From Deltaproteobacteria bacterium (GTDB lineage Bacteria; Bdellovibrionota; UBA1018; UBA923): a stretch of DNA of 48,981 bases. A program made the translations under genes and the position numbers. The notes under the pieces were generated by a model that was not told the origin of the DNA, did no database searches, and saw only the letters and a list, made by a program, of their open reading frames with translations. Below, one piece after another: positions 38,707 to 48,981 of this stretch. Numbering within the stretch: position 1 is the stretch's first letter; each line of letters opens with the position of its first letter. The DNA lies in NCBI GenBank assembly GCA_016186905.1, contig JACPKS010000031.1, positions 1 through 48,981 of the forward strand, given 5' to 3'.

Positions 38707-41229
38707 TCAGAACCGCAACGACCGCAAATCGCCATGCCGAACGGTACGCGGGCTTCCGGGGCGCGAAACCCGGCTTTGAAAGTACTTCAGTGCCGCCGGA
38801 AGCGCGACTACGGCGGCGGTGAGGCAGGTCACTTCACCGAGCGTGGCAAGGATGCCGAAGCTCACGAACGCCTGGTTGCTCGCGAGCATGAGCGACCCGA
38901 ACCCGATGATCGTCGTGAGCGAGCAAAGAGACACGGCTCCGCCGCTGTGTTCGATGGCCGCCATGATCGACCGCGCGCGGTCGGAGCGGTAGCGGCTGAA
39001 AATGTTCACGCCGTAATCGACGCCGATCCCGAACGTGATCGGAAGCGCGATGAAGTTCAGGAAGTTGATCTTGAGATTGAACGCGCCCATCAAGCCCAGT
39101 AGCCACATCACCCCGAGCAGCAGGGCGAGAAGCACCGCGCGGGACTGCTTCCACTGCGGAAAAATCAGGAACACGAGCGCGACGACGCACAAAAACGCGA
39201 AAAGGGTCGCTTTCGGACCGTCATTCTTGATCGCGGCGATCATGTCGGACGAAACGGGCCCCTGCCCCGCCACGAGCGCGCTCGTGGCGGATTCGGCCAC
39301 GCCTTGGCGGATGCGCTGGGTGAAACGGATGACCTCGTCGCCGTTCCAAAACTCGCCCTTCGAGAATTTCGGGTAGACGTGCGTGATGCGGCCGATCGTG
39401 CCGTCAAGCTCTCGAAACGGCATGAGCAGAAGCTCGGGCAGGCCCTCGGGCTTCAGAGGTTCGGGAAGAGTTTCGGGGATCAGCTCTTGGACGAGCTTGC
39501 GATCCTCTGGAGAAAGATTCTTCACGACCCGCGGAGGAAGAAATCCCTTGATCCGTTCCATGACGCGGATTTTCCGGGTTTGATCCTTGGGCAACAGGTC
39601 CTCGACTGTTTTGATCTCGGCGATCGGCGTTTTGTCGCCCTCGCGGCGCTGGACCTCGCGCAGCGCCTCGGCGACTTTCGGCGTATCCCGCGGATCGGCC
39701 GTCATGACCAAAGTCGGAGTAAGATACGATTCGAAGACCGCGTCGACTTTGCCGCCCCAGTAACCCGCGCCGCGCAAAAGCGACTCCTTGTTTCGAAGTT
39801 TGGTCAGGTCATTCTCGATCGTGCTCTTCGAGAGGCGGCTGGTGTAGAAAATCGACACAAAAACCGAGGCGATCGCGAGGAAAAATACCGGTTTGTAGAA
39901 CCGGTCAACGGCACCGGCGACCAGCCTGGCGCCGAACGGCTTGGATCCCGCTGAGCGATCCTTGAGAAGTTTTTTACGTTCCAGAAAAACCAGGAGCGCC
40001 GGGAGCGTGGTGAACGAGGAAATCCAGCAGAGCGTCATCCCCACCCCGCCGATGATCCCGAACTGATTGAAGCCGCGGAAATCGGTGAGGATGAGCGAAA
40101 GATAGGATAGCCCCGCCGCGCCCGCCGCCATCCAGGTCGCCTGCGAAGTGTAGCCGATCGAGCGCGCCAAAGCCCTCGAGCGGTTTCGTTCCTTGCGGCG
40201 CTCTTCCATGTAGCGGGCGAGCATGATGATACCGAAGTTGATTCCGTTGCCCAGGACGATCGAGCCCATGAACGCGGTGTTCGCGTTCAAGTACCCGACG
40301 AGCCAGTAACTGAGACCGAAAGTCCAGGCCGTCCCGGCGAACAGCGAGAGTATGAGTGCTGCGGTTCCGAGAATCGAGCGAAAAAAAACGAGCAGCGAGA
40401 GCGTGACGAGACCGGTGACGATCATCGACGAAAGCAGCAAGTCCTCGATGAGGCCGTGGTGCTCTTCGACGACGTTCTGCACGTCGCCTCCGAAGCCCAC
40501 GACCATGTCCGGGGCGTACGATTTCGGATTGAGCGCTGCGACCGTTTCATGGGCGATGCGCGACAGGCTTTGGTTGCTCTTGACGTCGGTCACCTTCCCC
40601 GGCATGCGGGTAAGCACGACCCGCGTGCGGCCGTCGCGGGAAACGAAATATCCGTCCGGAAAGCGGCCGGAGCCCGCCGAACGGTCCGCGTATTTTTTCT
40701 TCAACGCTTCGATATCGAACATGGGCTTCACGGCGGTCTCGGCGGGCCCGAGCAGCGAGTGCGCGTATTTGATCCGCCGCTCGTAGCGAAAGCGCGCCTT
40801 GACGTACGCCTCGAGGTCTTCCCAGTCCTGCAGATCCATGTAGAGCCGTCTGTGCTTCTCGAAGAAGGCCTGTTCGTTTCGGATGTTGTCTTCGACGCGG
40901 TCGACGAACGTTTTGGGCAGCGCCCGCATGCGGGCGGAGAGGTCTTTGACGAAGCGAAGACTCGCGCGCGTGTCGGCGCTCTCGACGACGATCGAAAGGT
41001 GATTGAGCGCGCCCATGCGGTGGGCTGCCGCCTTGAGGTCGAGCACGCTAGGCGCCGTGGCGGGCAGCAGTTCCTCGATGTCGGTGCGCAGGTTTTTGAA
41101 AAGTTTGACTGAGTAATACCCGCCCGCGATCGCGGCGATGAGACTCCAGAAAAGGATCTGACCGTACCGGCGCCGCAGCCAGCGGCAATAGTTGTAAAGC
41201 GAAAACGCGGAGGCGAAGCTTTTGTTCAC
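38707..41229 (-). CDS. RND/MMPL-family exporter
   Basis: An 840-aa inner-membrane transporter with the duplicated RND layout: one helix (about 25-45), a large periplasmic domain (45-250), five helices, then again one helix (about 445-465), a periplasmic domain and five helices to 825. NTAFMGSIVLGNGINFGIIMLARYMEE and its second-half counterpart ALPITFGIGVDYGVNIFSRYRSDR are the paired MMPL helix-4 motifs; proton-relay acidic residues are present. It resembles HpnN-like lipid or hopanoid exporters more than AcrB. It starts at GTG (41229), overlapping the engB stop by GTGA. Cargo unknown, probably a lipid. Confidence 0.9.
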   Translation of the reverse strand: MNKSFASAFSLYNYCRWLRRRYGQILFWSLIAAIAGGYYSVKLFKNLRTDIEELLPATAPSVLDLKAAAHRMGALNHLSIVVESADTRASLRFVKDLSARMRALPKTFVDRVEDNIRNEQAFFEKHRRLYMDLQDWEDLEAYVKARFRYERRIKYAHSLLGPAETAVKPMFDIEALKKKYADRSAGSGRFPDGYFVSRDGRTRVVLTRMPGKVTDVKSNQSLSRIAHETVAALNPKSYAPDMVVGFGGDVQNVVEEHHGLIEDLLLSSMIVTGLVTLSLLVFFRSILGTAALILSLFAGTAWTFGLSYWLVGYLNANTAFMGSIVLGNGINFGIIMLARYMEERRKERNRSRALARSIGYTSQATWMAAGAAGLSYLSLILTDFRGFNQFGIIGGVGMTLCWISSFTTLPALLVFLERKKLLKDRSAGSKPFGARLVAGAVDRFYKPVFFLAIASVFVSIFYTSRLSKSTIENDLTKLRNKESLLRGAGYWGGKVDAVFESYLTPTLVMTADPRDTPKVAEALREVQRREGDKTPIAEIKTVEDLLPKDQTRKIRVMERIKGFLPPRVVKNLSPEDRKLVQELIPETLPEPLKPEGLPELLLMPFRELDGTIGRITHVYPKFSKGEFWNGDEVIRFTQRIRQGVAESATSALVAGQGPVSSDMIAAIKNDGPKATLFAFLCVVALVFLIFPQWKQSRAVLLALLLGVMWLLGLMGAFNLKINFLNFIALPITFGIGVDYGVNIFSRYRSDRARSIMAAIEHSGGAVSLCSLTTIIGFGSLMLASNQAFVSFGILATLGEVTCLTAAVVALPAALKYFQSRVSRPGSPRTVRHGDLRSLRF

Positions 41230-41843
41230 TCAGGCCTCTTGAGTTTGTGAAGCGCCGAAGCCAGGGGGGCCACGCCGCCTTTTGCCGTCGACGAAACGAA
41301 AACGAAATCGGTGACGGCGCGCGCGGCGCATTCGGAAGAAAGCTTTCGTTCGGCCTCGCGGCGCTGATTGGCCGATTTCCATTTGTCCATCTTGGTGAAC
41401 GCCACGAGGCACGGAATGCCCTCGCCGCGCAGGAACGCGAGAAGTTCGAGATCGAGCGGCTGAAAGCCGTGGCGGCCGTCGACGAGCGACACGACGAGGC
41501 CGAGATTTCCGTCGGATTTCAGCCACGCGGTGATCTCCCTCCCCCACTGGCTGCGCGCGCCGTGGGATACCTTCGCGAAACCGTAGCCGGGCAGATCGAC
41601 GAGGATCCACTTCTTCCACCGGAAGAAATTCAGCTCGCGCGTTTTGCCGGGTTCGCGGCTTACGCGCGCGACTTTCGCTCCGGCCAGGGCGTTTAAAAGC
41701 GAGGATTTCCCCACGTTGGAACGCCCGGCGAACGCCACGCGCCTGATGTTCGGAAGGCGGATGCTTGCCACGTCCTGCGCGCGGCCCGCACCGCCCAGGA
41801 ACTCGGCCGCGCCCGTGGGGGATTTTTTCGGCGGGGATTTCAT
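41226..41843 (-). CDS. engB: Ribosome-biogenesis GTPase YsxC/EngB
   Basis: A 205-aa circularly ordinary TRAFAC GTPase needed for 50S ribosome assembly. G1 is GRSNVGKSS (40-48), G2 lies in PGKTRELNFF, G3 is DLPGYGFAKV, G4 is TKMDKW and G5 SSTAKGG, all in order. A 20-residue Lys/Pro-rich head precedes the domain, slightly longer than usual. It overlaps the RND gene by four bases and follows the FliL-like gene by 28. No strong Shine-Dalgarno sequence precedes the ATG. Confidence 0.96.
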   Translation of the reverse strand: MKSPPKKSPTGAAEFLGGAGRAQDVASIRLPNIRRVAFAGRSNVGKSSLLNALAGAKVARVSREPGKTRELNFFRWKKWILVDLPGYGFAKVSHGARSQWGREITAWLKSDGNLGLVVSLVDGRHGFQPLDLELLAFLRGEGIPCLVAFTKMDKWKSANQRREAERKLSSECAARAVTDFVFVSSTAKGGVAPLASALHKLKRPE

Positions 41844-41871
41844 GTCGCGAGTTTCATGAAGGCATAGGGCG

Positions 41872-42663
41872 CTAAGTCCCCATGATGAGGTGCGAGAAGT
41901 AGGCGCGTTTCACCTTGCCTTCAAACGATTTATGGATGAGTGCGTTGAGCGACGTCACGATCTCGCCTTTAAGCCGGTCTTTACCTTCTTTGGTGATGAT
42001 CTGCTCATAGGTTTTCGACTGCAAGACGGTGCTGACCGTTTCTTTGGTCTGCGAAATATGCGCCTTCACCCACGCTGCCGTCTCAGGCCTGTCGCATTCG
42101 ACGAAAACCTCGACCTCGAAGACCTTCACCTCGCCCTTTCCGGCAGGAAGGTCGGCCGAGAAGCCTTCCAGAAAAACGAGATTTTCGATGGCCTGAAGCC
42201 GGCTCTGGCGTGCCTTCAGGAATACGTCGAAGTCCGCGGCGATTTCCGCCTTCTTGCCGCCGTGGCCGCCTGCGACGTCGCCGGTGTCGGTCCGTTTAAA
42301 GTAGCGGGTGTAGATCTCGCTTGAGGTGAAAAGCACGAGCGCGATTCCGGCGGCGAAACCCAGCACGAGAAACTTCGTCATGAGGTCGCCACGAATGAAC
42401 AAATTGACGAGCGAGTTGAAGAGAACCTTCAAGAGCTGGATCGGAAGCCTTGCGATCGCCGCAAGAGACGAGGAAAAACGCCCGGAAACGCTGCCGAAGA
42501 CGCCCTTGACGTGTCCAAGGCTTTTCCGCAGCTTTTCTTTCGCCGCTTGCGCCGCGGCCGCGGCTTTTCCGGGGGCGGAGCCGTCCTTTGGCGCGCCGTC
42601 AATGCCCCCTGCGGCCGCCGCGGCTGACTTTTCCGGAGGTGCCTTCGTCGGAGTTTCCGCCAC
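41872..42663 (-). CDS. FliL-like single-pass membrane protein
   Basis: A 263-aa product starting at GTG (42663). Residues 1-90 are Ala/Pro/Lys-rich and cytoplasmic, 96-113 form one membrane helix, and 155-263 resemble FliL: a strand VFEVEVFVECDRPE, then VSTVLQSKTYEQIITKEGKDRLKGEIVTSLNAL and a final strand VKRAYFSHLIMG. FliL surrounds flagellar stators, but no flagellar gene is nearby, so this may be a FliL paralogue with another partner (inference). A -10 element six bases before the GTG suggests a leaderless mRNA. Confidence 0.7.
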   Translation of the reverse strand: MAETPTKAPPEKSAAAAAGGIDGAPKDGSAPGKAAAAAQAAKEKLRKSLGHVKGVFGSVSGRFSSSLAAIARLPIQLLKVLFNSLVNLFIRGDLMTKFLVLGFAAGIALVLFTSSEIYTRYFKRTDTGDVAGGHGGKKAEIAADFDVFLKARQSRLQAIENLVFLEGFSADLPAGKGEVKVFEVEVFVECDRPETAAWVKAHISQTKETVSTVLQSKTYEQIITKEGKDRLKGEIVTSLNALIHKSFEGKVKRAYFSHLIMGT

Positions 42664-42669
42664 ATTCCG

Positions 42670-42678
42670 AGTATACCA
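42670..42678 (-). promoter_or_regulatory. Extended -10 promoter of the FliL-like gene
   Basis: On the minus strand TGGTATACT is an extended -10 (TGn-TATACT) ending six bases before the GTG start. No good -35 is seen, as is common for extended -10 promoters. It lies back to back with the accA promoter. Confidence 0.45.
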
Positions 42679-42684
42679 CAACAC

Positions 42685-42713
42685 TTGGAAAGTTTGGCGC
42701 GCTTTGCTAACCT
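42685..42713 (+). promoter_or_regulatory. Promoter of the accA operon
   Basis: TTGGAA (42685-42690), a 17-bp spacer and TAACCT (42708-42713). The leader would be only a few bases, yet GAGGG lies close before the ATG at 42725, so the assignment is uncertain. Confidence 0.35.
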
Positions 42714-42724
42714 GAGGGTTCTCG

Positions 42725-43735
42725 ATGGAAGCATTTTTCGACTTCGAAAAACCGATCATCCTGCTGGAAAAAAAGCTTGAGGATCTGCGCGAGCTCTCGA
42801 GGTCCGAGAGTGTCGATTTCAGCTCCGAAATCCGGGTGCTTGAGGCCAAACTCAACGCGCTGATCGACGACCTGTACTCGAAGCTCACCCCTTGGCAAAG
42901 GGTTCAGCTTTCCCGCCATCCCAACCGCCCCTATGCGCTCGATTACATCGGCCTTATTTTCGAGGAATTCACCGAGCTGCACGGCGATCGCCTCTTCGGC
43001 GACGATCCGTCGATCGTCACGGGTCTCGCGAAGCTCGGCGAGATTCCGGTCGCGGTGGTCGCGCAGCAGAAAGGCCGCAATACCAAGCAGAAGATCGAAC
43101 GCAACTTCGGAATGGCCCGCCCCGAAGGCTATCGCAAGGCGCTCCGGGTGATGCGGCTCGCGTCGCAGTTCGGGCTTCCCATCGTGACGTTCATCGATAC
43201 GCCGGGCGCGTACCCGGGACTGGACGCCGAGGAGCGCGGCCAATCCGAAGCGATCGCCCGTTGCATCATGGAGATGTTCGCGCTCCGCACGCCCGTCGTC
43301 GCGTGCGTGATCGGCGAAGGCGGAAGCGGCGGCGCGCTCGCCATCGGTGTCGCCGACCGCGTGCTCATGCAGGAGTACTCGACGTATTCGGTGATTTCGC
43401 CGGAGTCGTGCGCGTCGATTTTGTGGTCCGACAGCTCGATGAACGAGAAAGCAGCACGGATCATGAAAATGACCCCTGAGGACTTGAAACCGCTTGCCGT
43501 GATCGACGAGATCGTGCCTGAGCCCAAAGGCGGCGCCCAACGCGACTGGAAGAGCGCTGCGGAAACCTTGAAGAGCCGCTTGAATTTCCACGTCGCGGAT
43601 CTCGTGAAGCGCTCACCGGACGATCTTCAGAGCTCGCGTCGCGAAAAATTCAGGTCGATGGATGGGCTTACTTCGGCCGGACCGGACGATACAGCTTCAC
43701 CGGAGCGCCGCAAGAGCAAGCCGAGGCCCTCATGA
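42725..43735 (+). CDS. accA: Acetyl-CoA carboxylase carboxyltransferase subunit alpha
   Basis: With AccD it transfers the carboxyl group from biotin to acetyl-CoA, giving malonyl-CoA for fatty-acid synthesis. The 336-aa product shows the N-terminal helical region, then AYPGLDAEERGQSEAIARCIMEM (cut here at its core) and IGEGGSGGALAIGVADRVLMQEYSTYSVISPE, all strongly conserved in AccA. No accD is nearby; it must be elsewhere. The C-terminal 35 residues are basic and variable. It overlaps yicC by ATGA and leads a four-gene operon. Confidence 0.97.
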   Translation: MEAFFDFEKPIILLEKKLEDLRELSRSESVDFSSEIRVLEAKLNALIDDLYSKLTPWQRVQLSRHPNRPYALDYIGLIFEEFTELHGDRLFGDDPSIVTGLAKLGEIPVAVVAQQKGRNTKQKIERNFGMARPEGYRKALRVMRLASQFGLPIVTFIDTPGAYPGLDAEERGQSEAIARCIMEMFALRTPVVACVIGEGGSGGALAIGVADRVLMQEYSTYSVISPESCASILWSDSSMNEKAARIMKMTPEDLKPLAVIDEIVPEPKGGAQRDWKSAAETLKSRLNFHVADLVKRSPDDLQSSRREKFRSMDGLTSAGPDDTASPERRKSKPRPS

Positions 43736-44718
43736 GCGCCGGCATCGAATCGATGACCGGCTACGCCGAGTCTCGCTTGCCGGTTTCGCGGGCGAACCAC
43801 GAGCCTGCCGTGCTGGTGTGCAGGGCGCGGTCGCTCAATCACCGGTTCCTCGACGTGAAGGTGCGTCTTCCGAGAAGCGATTCCCCTGCGCTCGACCTCG
43901 CGATCCGCAAAGCTGCAGGCCGAAGCTTCAAGCGCGGCGCGATCGAGGTAAGCGTCGGCTTCGAGAACGCCGGCGCCGATTTGAGCGGCGCGCCGGTCGC
44001 CGTGAACGCCGTTCTCGCGCAGAAGCATTGGAAGAGCCTGCTCGACCTGCACGATATTCTGAAAATTGAATCGCCCGCGGGGATGCAGCCGGAGCTTCCA
44101 ACCATCGATACGCTTCTGCGGCTTCCGGGCGTGATCGCGTCGGATGGCACCGAAGCGTCGCTCACGTCCGTTCCCGAGAAAAAGATCGTGGACGAACTTG
44201 TGGCGGTGGCGTTTGCGGGTCTTAAAGCTGACCGTCAACGCGAAGGCGCCGCCATCCGAATACATCTCGAAAAGTTGCTTTCCGAGATCGACGCCGCGAT
44301 GCAAGCGATCGGCGCGCTCGAGGCTTCGGAAAAAGAGAAGACACGGCTGACGCTCGTCGATCGCGCGAAAAGATCGCTCCAGCTCATCGCGCAGGGCATG
44401 TCCGGCGACGGAACGCAGGCCTCCCCCGCTCTCGCGGCGGAATTCGGAAGCCGGCTCCGCGAGGAGATGGCTTTTTGGCTCGATCGCCGCGACTTCGAGG
44501 AGGAGCGTGTGCGCTTCAATGCGCACCTCGCCCGCTTCCGCGAGCTGCTCGAGAAATCCGACGCCGTCGGGCGGCAACTCGAATTCGTGCACCAGGAGCT
44601 TCTGCGCGAGATCAATACCCTTGGCAACAAGGCGCAAAGCACTGCGGTTTCGAATCACGTGGTCGGGATCAAGGCCGTGCTCGAACGTCTTCGGGAACAG
44701 CTTGCCAATGTCGAATAG
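43732..44718 (+). CDS. yicC: YicC-family endoribonuclease
   Basis: A 328-aa member of the YicC family of RNA-cleaving proteins linked to stress RNA decay. The N-terminal SMTGYAESR and RSLNHRFLDVKVRLPR blocks and the C-terminal FEEERVRFNAHLARFRELL with GRQLEFVHQELLREINTLGNKA are diagnostic. The central region varies. It commonly sits beside gmk, as here. The start overlaps the accA stop (ATGA), and its own stop lies inside the gmk frame (11-base overlap). Confidence 0.94.
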   Translation: MSAGIESMTGYAESRLPVSRANHEPAVLVCRARSLNHRFLDVKVRLPRSDSPALDLAIRKAAGRSFKRGAIEVSVGFENAGADLSGAPVAVNAVLAQKHWKSLLDLHDILKIESPAGMQPELPTIDTLLRLPGVIASDGTEASLTSVPEKKIVDELVAVAFAGLKADRQREGAAIRIHLEKLLSEIDAAMQAIGALEASEKEKTRLTLVDRAKRSLQLIAQGMSGDGTQASPALAAEFGSRLREEMAFWLDRRDFEEERVRFNAHLARFRELLEKSDAVGRQLEFVHQELLREINTLGNKAQSTAVSNHVVGIKAVLERLREQLANVE

Positions 44719-45369
44719 CCGAAAAGCCAGTCCGTCGAGCCGCAAGGCGAGCAACCCGCAGAGCCGCAAGGCGAGCAACCCGCAGAGCCGCCAAGAAAAA
44801 TCCTCGCGCGGAAAGCTCGTCGTTCTCTCGGCCCCTTCCGGCGCGGGAAAGAGCACGATCGCGGGATTGCTTCTGCGGAAACATCACGATCGCTTCGAGC
44901 TCTCGATCTCGTACACGACCCGCACGCCCCGCGGAGCCGAGAAACACGGCGTGCATTATTTTTTCGTGGCCGAGCCGGAGTTCCGAAAAATGGCGGCCGA
45001 GAACGGGTTTCTCGAATGCGCGCATGTCTTTGGGAAATACTGGTACGGAACTTCGCGGAAGTTCGTCGAGGATATCCTCGCGCGCGGAAAAAACGTGCTT
45101 TTCGACATCGACGTGCAGGGCGCCGACCAGCTTAAGCACGCGTACGGCAAAAACTGCGTCACGGTCTTCATCCTGCCGCCTTCGATGGAAGAGCTCGAAA
45201 GCCGCCTGCGCGGCCGCAAGACCGAAACGGCGGAGGCCATCGAGTTCCGGCTCGAAACCGCGCGCAAGGAAATGGCCGCTTCACCGCGCTTCGATCACCG
45301 CATCCGCAACGTCAAGCTCGAAGACGCGTTCGCCGAGCTTGAGGCCGTCTTAAAACAGGATGGCTGCCT

Positions 45370-45373
<4 letters not shown>
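44708..45373 (+). CDS. gmk: Guanylate kinase with repeat-bearing N-terminal extension
   Basis: It phosphorylates GMP to GDP. The 221-aa product has P-loop SAPSGAGKST (41-50), the GMP-binding SYTTRTPRGAEKHGVHYFF and FDIDVQGADQLK. Gmk usually starts within a few residues of the P-loop strand; here about 34 extra basic residues come first, containing the repeated unit RKASNPQS. The ATG at 44708 overlaps the yicC end. A start nearer the P-loop is not visible in frame as ATG or GTG. The gene overlaps the rsh start by GTGA. Confidence 0.93.
44737..44792. repeat. 24-bp tandem repeat at the gmk 5' end
   Basis: Two perfect copies of a 24-bp unit (44737-44760 and 44761-44784) and eight bases of a third. 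Because the unit is a multiple of three, copy-number change would lengthen or shorten the Gmk head by eight residues without breaking the frame. Confidence 0.85.
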
Positions 45374-47547
<2,174 letters not shown>

Positions 47548-47604
47548 CGGTCGAGCGGGTGCGGGCGTGACAATCGTCTATTACGATCCAGGGTGAGCCC
47601 CTTT

Positions 47605-48351
47605 TTAAGGCGTACTCTCGATCATCCGCCGGAAGGCGCGCAGATACGACTCGGCTGCCTCGGAATCGCGCGACACGGATTCGGCCCACTCCCCCATTTC
47701 CGTGATGGATTTTTCAAGCGAGCGCGACGACATTGCGTTCGCGGCGGCCACGTAGGTCTCGATCGCGGGTACGTTATAGCTGCAGTATACGAGAAGCGCA
47801 TCGTTCCCGCTGGGAAGTATCCGCGCATAGCCATCCGCGAACGCGAGCCGGCTGATCCCTTCGGATTCGGCCAGGCTCCAATACTGCAGATATCCCGCGC
47901 CTTCCTTTGCAGTATATACGTTCGACGTGAAACGCGTATTAGGGATGAGAGGATGATCGACATAAATTTCGAAGCGTACGCGCGCGAAATTTCCGTTGCG
48001 CGCTTCGACCGTGGATTCGATGATCGTCGAGATGTGGTTCTTCTGCTCGGCGAACGCCGAGATCACCGCCATCGCAAGCTCGGCGTCGGCGCGAATGAGG
48101 CGCACTCCGTAAATCATGTTGAACGGCGAATCGGTTTTCGATTCGACGGCCATGACGGTCTCGCCGCGGTCGAGTCGTTTGCGCGCATCTGCCGTGAGCT
48201 TTTCGATTCCAAATGCGCGATCACAACGGCTGTGAGTGGATGGCGCGGTCAGGCCTGACGCGTTTGCCTGTAGCGCCTGTGACAAAACCACGCCGATCAG
48301 GCAGAATAAAAGAATGCCGACGATGCGAGCAAACATGGTCAATCGCAACAT
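47605..48351 (-). CDS. Exported protein, possible START/SRPBCC-like fold
   Basis: The 248-aa precursor has an N-terminal signal or anchor (about 1-30). AAGGG precedes the ATG at 48351; a second in-frame ATG five codons later is possible. The mature part has a strand-helix rhythm (GETVMAVESKTDSPFNMIYG, ADAELAMAVISAFAEQKNHI, then repeated strands) that recalls START/SRPBCC lipid-binding folds, including IRAD...MAVISAF as the long helix start. That match is by eye only. Probably periplasmic; function unknown. Confidence 0.6.
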   Translation of the reverse strand: MLRLTMFARIVGILLFCLIGVVLSQALQANASGLTAPSTHSRCDRAFGIEKLTADARKRLDRGETVMAVESKTDSPFNMIYGVRLIRADAELAMAVISAFAEQKNHISTIIESTVEARNGNFARVRFEIYVDHPLIPNTRFTSNVYTAKEGAGYLQYWSLAESEGISRLAFADGYARILPSGNDALLVYCSYNVPAIETYVAAANAMSSRSLEKSITEMGEWAESVSRDSEAAESYLRAFRRMIESTP

Positions 48352-48412
48352 GATCTGGCCCTTTCCCCAAAACCGTATTGATGCGGTGCATATAGCACGA
48401 AGGTAGGCTTTG

Positions 48413-48981
48413 GTGAAACGGATTTTTTCGGGAATTACGGGGGGTTTCGCCGCCGGCTTCAAAGCCCCGCTTCAAGCGGCGGCGCTGATTTTAAAGACCC
48501 CTTCTCTGGCGGCGCTCGTGGTGATTCCGCTGGCGATCAATATCGGGCTCTACATCCTGTTTTTCCGGTACGGTTCGGCCTTTCTTGAGGGGTTGATCCA
48601 GTCCTGGACCGCGCAGTGGAGCTCGAATCTTCCCGCGTGGGCTGCCTGGGTCGCTCCCCTTGGACGCGTGGGCCTGAAATTCCTCGCCTGGTTGCTGCTG
48701 ATTCTCGTTTCCGCGCTTTCGTTCACGCTGGTAAGCGGAATCATCGCGGCTCCCTTTAACGATTACTTAAGCGCCATGACGGGAAGGGTTTACAGGCGGC
48801 GGCTCGGCCTGTCCGAGGCCGCCGAACCGCATGCCGCCGCCGGATTCATGGGAGTGATTCGCCTTGAGGCCAAGCGCACGCTGATTTTGCTTTTCGGCGG
48901 CGCCATCGCGTTTTTCGTGGGCTTTCTTCCATTGATGCAGCTGCCCGCGCTCGCGATGGGCGCGATGCTCGTGGCGTTCGA
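48413..48981 (+). CDS. EI24/CysZ-like membrane protein (3' partial)
   Basis: The frame starts at GTG (48413, with AAGGTAGG upstream) and is open to the window end, giving 189 residues. It begins MKRIFSGITGGFAAGFKA, then hydrophobic helices (LAALVVIPLAINIGLYILFF, FLAWLLLILVSALSFTLVSG) and the motif IIAAPFNDYLSAMTGRVY, typical of EI24/CysZ proteins. RLEAKRTLILLF follows as in the family. CysZ proteins import sulfate, but many EI24 relatives have no known role. It diverges from the exported-protein gene with 61 bases between. Confidence 0.85.
   Translation, partial: MKRIFSGITGGFAAGFKAPLQAAALILKTPSLAALVVIPLAINIGLYILFFRYGSAFLEGLIQSWTAQWSSNLPAWAAWVAPLGRVGLKFLAWLLLILVSALSFTLVSGIIAAPFNDYLSAMTGRVYRRRLGLSEAAEPHAAAGFMGVIRLEAKRTLILLFGGAIAFFVGFLPLMQLPALAMGAMLVAF

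Noticed and set aside
42694..42707. Sigma-54-like TGGCGCGCTTTGC ahead of accA
   Set aside because: GG and GC are eight bases apart instead of ten, which is not functional spacing.
44737..44792. Short repeat array as CRISPR
   Set aside because: The 24-bp units are directly adjacent with no spacers and are in frame within gmk; no CRISPR or cas gene is seen in the window.

Overview
The window is about 49 kb of GC-rich (roughly 60% by eye), densely packed DNA from a Gram-negative bacterium. Evidence for a Gram-negative envelope includes apolipoprotein N-acyltransferase (Lnt), a candidate Lnb-type lipoprotein acyltransferase, an RND/MMPL exporter, many lipobox signal peptides and a CysZ/EI24 protein. 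The mix of secreted subtilases, a DUF3015 protein, a DUF4105/Lnb protein, a secreted caspase-like HEAT protein and three sigma-54 promoters fits a Bdellovibrionota or other delta-like proteobacterium. No ribosomal or other phylogenetic marker is present, so this assignment is tentative.

Layout. 1-1941 is the end of a large AAA+ ATPase joined to an M41-like metalloprotease domain. 2056-2583 holds two decayed antitoxin genes lying head to head. 2611-9318 is a trehalose and cation-transport module: a GH15 glucosidase facing otsA-otsB-marR-kef, with the four plus-strand genes overlapping by ATGA. It ends at the 3' side of tRNA-Gln(CUG). 9605-14706 is a proB-proA-proC-penicillin acylase operon on the minus strand. 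14814-23048 holds small Zn and Fe-S proteins, a subtilase, lipoproteins, serB with a secreted HExxH protein, and lnt. 23206-28011 contains a second subtilase, a Zn-finger protein with a duplicated domain, and a coiled-coil/small-heat-shock cluster. 28242-34108 contains a lipoprotein, 2-Cys peroxiredoxin, DUF3015, DUF4105/Lnb, a lipoprotein hydrolase and a Bax-inhibitor-1 protein. 34308-38146 is accessory: a toxin-antitoxin pair with a palindromic operator, a secreted caspase-like/HEAT/DUF1566 protein and a RAYT transposase. 38147-38706 is an intergenic stretch with a sigma-54 promoter and a 22-codon ORF. 38707-48981 is core: RND-engB-FliL-like on one strand, accA-yicC-gmk-rsh on the other, then a secreted protein and the start of a CysZ/EI24 protein.

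Most notable points. Three exact sigma-54 promoters (TGGCAC-N5-TTGC) lie in intergenic positions, correctly oriented before a subtilase, a small coiled-coil protein and a 22-aa peptide, each with a dyad about 100 bp upstream. Several unusual fusions are present: AAA+ with a HEXXGH protease, membrane sensor with OtsA, coiled coil with alpha-crystallin, and secreted caspase-like with HEAT and DUF1566. An intrinsic-terminator-like stem lies inside a signal-peptide coding region. The trehalose module looks acquired: by eye it uses AAG and CGG codons more than its neighbours, and it sits between dead antitoxins and a tRNA 3' end.
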